From Nematostella vectensis (Eukaryota > Cnidaria > Anthozoa > Actiniaria > Edwardsiidae), in contig NC_064043.1 in the NCBI RefSeq assembly GCF_932526225.1, positions 11,406,085 to 11,470,084 on the forward strand: DNA of 64,000 bases, read 5' to 3'. Position 1 is the first letter of the stretch. Every line of letters starts with the position of its first letter. The notes beneath the pieces are model-generated. The model was not told where the DNA came from, ran no database searches, and saw only the letters and a program-made list of their open reading frames with translations. Shown here piece by piece: positions 57,601-64,000 of this stretch. The translations under genes and the position numbers were made by a program.

Positions 57601-60600
57601 ATAACAAGACAAAGTGATGGGACACTTAGTGTTAATAACAAGACAAATTGATGGGACACTCAGTGATAGTAACAAGACAAAGTGATGGGCCACTCAGTGC
57701 TAATAACAAGACAATGTGATGGGCCACTCTGTGTTAATAACAAGACGACATGATGGGCCACTTAGTGCTAATAACAAAAGTGTTTACACACTAACACCCA
57801 GACCTGGCACATTATTCCTTATGACTTTATGTGAGGTGGCAACAACGGGTAAAAGTTATTTTACACACAAACACACACACATAATTATCGGACCTAGCCC
57901 ATTTCTTCCTTTAACTTTATCAGAGCTTGACATCTATGGGTAAAAGTGTGTTTACACGTGAACACCCCCTAATGATCAGACCTGGCACATTTATTCTTTT
58001 AACCTTTATACACTAGTACCCACTAATTATCTTACCCAGCATGTTAATCACTTTACCTTTATCTGAGGCATCATTGGGTGATAGTGAGTTTGCAGACTTT
58101 ATCCACTCATCGACATTCACTGATAATTATATGATACAAGGATGACTATTATGAGTATATGATTAATTCATGATTCTGGCACACATGCAATAACAAGTTC
58201 TAATAGAAAAGATTCATGTAAAATCATGCTTGTCAATCTTTATCATGCTGCCCCCCCCCCCCCCCCCCCCCCGTCACACTCTTTTATGGGCTCATGTCAT
58301 TACTTCTGTCCCCCTTCTCCATCATACTAATATCCAAGTACCCTTTTATGGGCTCATGTCATTACTTCTGTCTCCCTTCCCCATCATACTAATATCCGTA
58401 TCCTTTTATGGGCTCATGTCATTACTTCTGTCCCCCTTCCCCATCATACTAATATCCGTATCCTTTTATGGGCTCATGTCATTACTTCTGTCCCCCTTCC
58501 CCATCATACTAATATCCGTATCCTTTTATGGGCTCATGTCATTACTTCTGTCCCCCTTCCCCATCATACTAATATCCATATCCTTTTATGGGCTCATGTC
58601 ATTACTTCTGTCCCCCTTCCCCATCATACTAATATCCGTATCCTTTTATGGGCTCATGTCATTACTTCTGTTCCCCTTCCCCATCATACTAATATCCGTA
58701 CCCTGTTATGGGCTCATGTCATTACTTCTGTCCCCCTTCCCCATCATACTAATATCCGTATCCTTTTATGGGCTCATGTCATTACTTCTGTCCCCCTTCC
58801 CCATCATACTAATATCCATATCCTTTTATGAGCTCATGTCATTTCTTCTGTTCCCCTTCCCCATCATACAAATATCCATGTACCCTTTTAGGAGCTCATG
58901 TCATTACTTCTCCCCCCCTCCCCTATCATACTAGTATCCATGTACCCTGTTATGGGCTCATGTCATTACTTTTGCCCTCCCCCCCTCCCCCTCCCCACGA
59001 ATATATGTTGAGTACACTCATGGGCTCATTACCTCCAGCTTGTTTTAGAAGTTCCAGGCAAGCTTCAGCCTTCAGCTTGATCACCTGGTAAAAAATTATA
59101 GAGAGAGTGAGCAGTTAACAATCAAGCTTTATGAACAAAAAGTGTTACAACTATGTTCTTGTTATATAAATATGACATTGTTTCTATCATATGTGTAGCA
59201 AGAGTGCACCAGCCACTCAGTCCGTGGGGCATCATAAGGGCAGAGGACATGGACAGCAGGCTGGCATTAGATGGCTATGGAATTCAAACTCAAAAAGTCA
59301 CAAACACACCCAGTTGACAAAGAGCCATTATTCTATTTATGGAGAATTAACCCAAGTTGTGATAATGACATTTCTATGATTCTTAGTTTGGACAGTTTCT
59401 GACTAAATTGCTAAATTCTCACCTCTGAGTGCCTTATCTCCTCACGTAGGGCATCTGCACTTGGCTGATCAGTATCTGTTGGGCCATCTGTTAAGTCCCC
59501 TTGAGAGCTGTTCATTGAAGACAATGCTTTTTGCTTGTCTCTGATGTTCTTTTGCTCTCTTGCCAGTCTTAAGGCTAGTTTACGAGCTTCTTTGTTAAGC
59601 GCTAAGCCAGATGACTTGTCAATTGTTAAAATAGTGTTAATCTGAAAATACACAAAAAGTCAACCAGTGAGACTGAGGGCAAGGTAAGCAGCTTTTCAGA
59701 GGTATGCAATTTAAAATCAAAGGCTCTGTGAGCCAACTGGTTAATGCAAATGTATCCTCCTAGTTATTTTCTTGTGCCTTGCTAGCATTTAACTTGTTTT
59801 GTTTGCAAACTAACAACTTGAATTGGACTGAACCTGGTTGACGAATGTGCACGCTCAACCCACATCAAATACTTTTCTTTTATATCATATACTATACGGC
59901 TCTACTAAGAAATGACCGTAGAGGTAACAGGTCGATGACAAAGCCTTTTTATAGTACTAAGCTTCAAGCGGAAGTTGAACACCAGAAGTTTACAGGATGA
60001 TCTAAGGATTGCTGTGTTGCAACGGCACAGAAAGACCACAAAAAGTTTACGGATGATCCATCCAACCATCAGACGATCGAGTGACACAGAAGTCCCTCCA
60101 ATAACTCGTAAAGCATTCACAAGTTAAAAAAATTGTGTTGATATTGTTTTTATGTACAATCTTGCATGTCGCAAAGTAGGTATCCTACGGCTTGAACAGG
60201 CAACTACCAGTAATTAATCAAGCTAACATTAAGTGCCTCCGCCTAGTACTTTAAGTGCCTCCCTAAGGTGAAAAATATCAACAAGCACCCCCTAATAAGC
60301 ACGTCATCTATTTTTTTATCTTGTTTTTTTTTATAGTGAGGGAGACTTACACTAGAAGTTAAGTAATGAAAACTGACCATACTAACAACCACAATATTCT
60401 ATAAATGGGAAGCTTGTTTTGTTTTGGTGGTTCTGGGAGATTTTGCTGTTTGCACATATGTATTAAAAAAGTGCTTTTTTTGTTTAGGAAGTAAAACTGA
60501 TTTTAAAATAAGTGCCTGGTATCTAAGAAGCGCTATGAAAAGTTTTTCTACTATTAAGAGGAATTACCTTGTCCCCTCTGTATGGATCATACTCATAATG

Positions 60601-63600
60601 CAGCACCTCTGTCAATACTTTATTGTGGGACAAAAATGTTTCCACACAGAAGTTTTTATCAATCTAAAAAAGAAAAGAAAAACATTTGTGAGGGTTGTCC
60701 AATGGACAGACAAATTTATGCATGGCATTGTCTGAGACAACTGAGGCTGCAGCATATGTATAAAAAAAAGGAAAAAGACGAAAAGGAACAATGTCATGCA
60801 TACTGTACATTTATTAAGAGTATTGGCTAGTATGACATTTGATTCTTTTAAGAACTGTTTAAAAACTGTTGACACTATTGTAAAGAAAGAACTTAGTTGC
60901 GGGAACTTGTTGCATGGTATAACTAGCTACTAAACTTGTACTACTACTCTGTTTTACACACAGGCATACAACAATACTCTTTCAACCTTGTTCTGATTTG
61001 TTTCTTGTAGCATGGTTTCCTGAGTGTAGCTATTTGATCTACTTACCATTGACGCCTCTGAGCCAACATGGGCATACCCCTTGTGTTCACTTGTACTGGC
61101 TTCCACTCCAAGGTTGCTTATAATACTAAAATATTCCCTCACTTTATCATAAAAATCTCCATAAACACTCTGCAACAAAAGCAAAAGATACTAAGGTTTG
61201 CTCTGTGTGATTAAATCTATGTTTTGTTTGGAACAGTAAAAATGAATTGGGGTAGTTTATATGGTCCAAACATGGACCACATGTTTTAAAGCAGATCGCA
61301 AGATCATAAATAAATGGTAGTGAGACCCCTCATGGTTTGCTTTCAGCAAACCAAACCTCTAATGAGAGAATAAGTGACTTGTAACTGCAACTGATCACAT
61401 GACTTTTTAATTGGCAAATTCAAGCCAAAATAAACAAATGAAATGATGGTGCCTGTTACGCCAGAGAATGATGGAAAAAAAAAATTCATTAAATAAAAAC
61501 AAGCCCTTCTGACAAAAAAAAAGATCTGGCTTATATGTAAGCACTAAATAAATTGCTTTCTGCATTTGAGCATGCTGAAAAGTGAATGCGAGATGTTAAG
61601 GGTTGATGAGATTTCTTCAGATTACAGTCAAATGGTCATGAGTGTGGTCGTGGCTTTAGATGACAACCCTAACATAAGACCAACAATAACAATACAACCT
61701 TAATAACTTGCAAGCAAAATACTCACATTCATAATTTCTTGAAGGTCAGTGCAGTAATATCTCATTGCATGAGCATTAGACGCTGCTAAACAAAGCAAGT
61801 ACTCATTCCTTGCCATTGTTGATCTTCGCTCACTTGTTTCCTTGCGATTTGAACTCTGTGGGAAAATGATATTTATAGTATCATTTTACATAAATGCTCG
61901 TAAATGCCCTTAGTAATTTATTAAATTTTGTGGGTCACAAGGGGCAATAATTTGAGGCAGGTTGCTTATCAGAAAGGTGTGCTTATTTTAAAATTTTGAC
62001 TTGAACTGCTCTACAATATTAACTGTCGCTTCTTCATTTTATGTGAAAATACAAGAGTGTTCAGTGATTGTATGGGAAAGGTGGGTGTTTAATTTTTGGG
62101 ATATGATATGAAATCCCTTCCCAAAGGAGTGGGTTTTAAATTTCCTGGAATCAGACATTGAAAACATTAGAGTACCATCACATCTTTTTTTAGACTAACC
62201 TTTGAAACATTTTTCTCAAGCGTTGATTTTGATTGAAAGAATTTTACATTTTTCTTTTTGTATCTGCAAAGAGTTGAAATATAAATATTGACAAATGACA
62301 AACAAACAAAGATAAAGATAGAGTGGGTAGCTTACTTATCCTCTGCCTCCGCAGCTTGCTCGCGGGCCACATGGGCGAGCTTTTCCATCTCCATATAGCC
62401 TTTTTTGGACTGAAGTTCAAAAACAGTGTAATTTTTGTTGTGAATTTCCAGTAGAAATTGAGCTCTTTCGCATTTAAACCTTGCCGCTTATCAGCTGCTT
62501 TTAGTGTCACACACGCCTTCCCCAAAAGCAGCTGCTGTAAGCTGAACCACATTCCTGCTAAAGCAGACTAATTTAAACTCTACTAGCAGATCTTTCTTCC
62601 GTCAGTTTCTGGTAGTTCACTTATCCTAGTGTAAATTTTTGCATGTTTGTTTACAGACCTGAAAAAAAAAAATTGACTGCTTATACATAATATACAGACC
62701 TTGGACATTTCCCTGACAGTTGTGAAGATTTCTTCATGGATTTTCTGTAGCAGTTCTTGGTTCTATTAAAGAAAAGTGACAGTCAATGGAAAATAAGAAG
62801 AAGACAAAGTCAGAAAGAAATGAAAGGTGAAGTGATATTTTCCTTAAATAGCACAAACCTTTTTGAATATTTGAGCCTTGTTGGTTTTAAAGGCCTTAAT
62901 GCTATCTGCTACTTGAGTAAGTAATGCCTCTGCCATCTCCAGTCGATGTTTGCCAACGCTTGCCGACTCATCCAGGACAGTCTTCCACACACTAAGAGGG
63001 GTCCTGGAAAACATCCCATGTGACTCCTTGAGTAGGAATAGCTATGACAACCGATTACGACCCTTATTCTATAAGCAAGTTTAAGGATTGTGTTATCCCA
63101 TTATCTAAAATCATTCATGGAATTATCTGTATTTTCCAAAGTTTTGCTTCATTTTGTAGCTAAATCCTAAATCAGACAATTAACCTATAGCCAACGACTT
63201 TTTTTTAACAATGACACTTAAAGCAAGGGATACATCAAAGATCCATTTTGTTTTTCAAATTATCCAATGATATACTTAAAAATCAAAATACAATAGAAAG
63301 AAAGATAGAAGAAATACAAAGAAAGAATGTTTTTTTATGTCGCACAGAATCCCATTTAATCTCTGGATCTTTTTTATTGTACCTGTATCTTTCATTTCCT
63401 GTGATTTCATCAGCTGAGAACTCCCTCTTTTGAATGAACTGTGAATCCAACTTTTGCAATGCCTGATCAAAAAAAACAAAAATTCCATTTAAAACTTAAA
63501 CTTAACAGCTGCATTCAATAATCTTTAACAAGCAGCCTTTGATGAGAAATTCCACTAATCTTGGTTTGAATTATAATTATAATTGGGAAAATCTATTTTT

Positions 63601-64000
63601 GGTTGAAAAAATTATTTTGAGAATAATACTTATAAGAAAGAATCTTAAAAAGTTGATGTAACATGAAGATACAGTGCGAACAAACATAAATGGCACTTTA
63701 GGGGGACAGAGTGATTAAACTCACATTTTAATAGAGGCTATCATTAAAGAAAGAATACAAGCTTGAAATCACAGTGCCAACTTTATAAAGATTTTCATCC
63801 ATATCTGGGCTGATTTCCTCTAAATTATAATGAGTTACCCATTAGAGAGATCAAGCAAAAATGCCACTTATTTTAAGAGTTTCAATCCAAGAGTTTAAAT
63901 ACAGGTGAGTAAATTCAATTTTTTAATTAGTTATACTTAAGAATGAGGCATATCAAATTACCATGAGTTCATCAGCAAGTGCCAAATCAGGTATTTTTTT
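54700..64000 (-). CDS. FCHSD2: FCHSD1/2 (Nervous wreck) F-BAR and double SH3 protein, 5' end beyond window
   Basis: Membrane-curving adaptor that links endocytic membranes to WASP/actin. Exons in transcript order (minus strand): 63962-64000 (partial), 63383-63462, 62859-63003, 62700-62762, 62336-62409, 62200-62263, 61727-61855, 61047-61169, 60568-60663, 59423-59641, 59033-59084, 57278-57459, 56619-56699, 55831-56101, 54700-55400. From 63462 down they sum to 2280 nt with matching phases (759 residues plus stop). Order: F-BAR helices (ALQKLDSQFIQKREF, EKLAHVAREQAAEAEDK, ARNEYLLCLAASNAHAMRYY), a second coiled segment, an acidic linker, SH3-1 (VVLYSFEATTEDELSI, GKVGFFPEAYVE), a Ser/Thr/Pro linker, SH3-2 (VRALYDYEAMSDEELSF, DGFWEGYIDGHKGVFPS), then a proline-rich tail (APPPPRDSPL, SLPPPPTTTS) ending HSQV, a class I PDZ-like tail. 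FCHSD1 versus FCHSD2 is not resolved and a single pre-duplication gene is likely. The N-terminal F-BAR start is outside. Confidence 0.92.
56275..56600. repeat. Low-complexity CTTG/TTTG-rich tract in an FCHSD intron
   Basis: Degenerate simple repeat of GCTTGTTTGTTTGCTT type. It makes a spurious plus-strand hydrophobic Cys/Leu/Phe-rich frame (56262-56804). Confidence 0.8.
56738..56935. mobile_element. Probable transposon relic in an FCHSD intron
   Basis: GGAACCCCCATTTAACGGAC, then TCCCTTTAATGGAGGCGTC and GAGTTCCATTG, resembles the self-complementary ends common in animal MITEs (inverted AACCCCCATT versus AATGGAG). The right end is not clearly defined. Confidence 0.35.
57451..57775 (-). repeat. 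34-bp minisatellite reiterating the FCHSD acceptor before the pre-SH3 exon
   Basis: On the minus strand each unit reads TTTGTCTTGTTATTAG then CACTGAGTGGCCCATCAC. The junction ATTAG/CACTGAGTGG is the 3' splice site of exon 57278-57459. About nine more copies of the same acceptor lie upstream of it in the transcript. The copy adjoining coding sequence (57460) gives the correct phase. Confidence 0.88.
58275..58975 (-). repeat. 60-bp minisatellite in FCHSD, downstream of exon 59033-59084
   Basis: About 12 copies of a unit with core GGGCTCATGTCATTACTTCT (plus strand) and CCATCATACTAATATCC. On the transcript strand each unit has AGTAATGACATGAGCCCATA, close to the donor region of the neighbouring exon (GGAG then GTAATGAGCCCATGAG), so the array may have grown from that splice site. 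It is followed at 58250-58272 by a long C run. Confidence 0.85.

Noticed and set aside
58230-58934. 234-codon ORF with 20-residue repeats
   Set aside because: The 60-bp minisatellite read in one frame, inside an FCHSD intron.
59905-60120. 71-codon minus-strand ORF in an FCHSD intron
   Set aside because: No family resemblance and no splice sites linking it to the FCHSD frame; it lies between two exons that already join in phase.

Overview
The window looks like animal nuclear DNA, most likely from an anthozoan cnidarian (a sea anemone such as Nematostella or a relative). The reasons are intron-rich genes with metazoan-only architectures (FERM-CUPID, F-BAR plus two SH3), many DNA-transposon relics and G/C runs, and a cryptochrome with two photolyase-homology regions in one polypeptide, an arrangement I recall being reported for an anthozoan CRY class. 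The species call is inference.

Layout. 1-4669: degenerate LINE reverse transcriptase (691-2150), a Harbinger-like MITE (2638-3136), a perfect 30-bp palindrome and a possible Crypton-like fragment. 4670-18126 (+): complete EIF5B in 23 coding exons, 1199 codons plus stop. 18600-20220: a 33-bp minisatellite that decays into single copies. 21490-37838 (+): complete FRMD4A/B-type gene in 20 coding exons, 877 codons plus stop, carrying a 2.2-kb hAT element with matching 8-bp target duplications in intron 17. 40538-48202 (+): cryptochrome gene in 12 exons, 990 codons plus stop, with two PHR modules exactly 500 residues apart. 49400-53700: 27/28-bp minisatellite with a 1650-bp higher-order repeat. 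54700-64000 (-): FCHSD1/2 (Nervous wreck) gene, 3' part, with its 5' end beyond the window.

The four genes do not form a pathway. EIF5B acts in ribosomal subunit joining, FRMD4 in cortical polarity and adhesion scaffolding, CRY in blue-light or clock signalling, and FCHSD in membrane curvature and actin assembly. FRMD4 and FCHSD both end in class I PDZ-ligand-like tails. Exon phases add up exactly in every gene, which is the main support for the models.

The most unusual pattern is in the introns. At least eight carry minisatellites or tandem duplications that begin at, or include, a splice junction, so 5' or 3' splice sites are copied several times. One duplication (FRMD4 exon 4) would add 38 residues in frame. 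CACGTG E-boxes are concentrated in the intron 11 array of the cryptochrome, in its upstream region and in an FRMD4 intron array. The long ORFs in the minisatellites are repeat artefacts, not genes.
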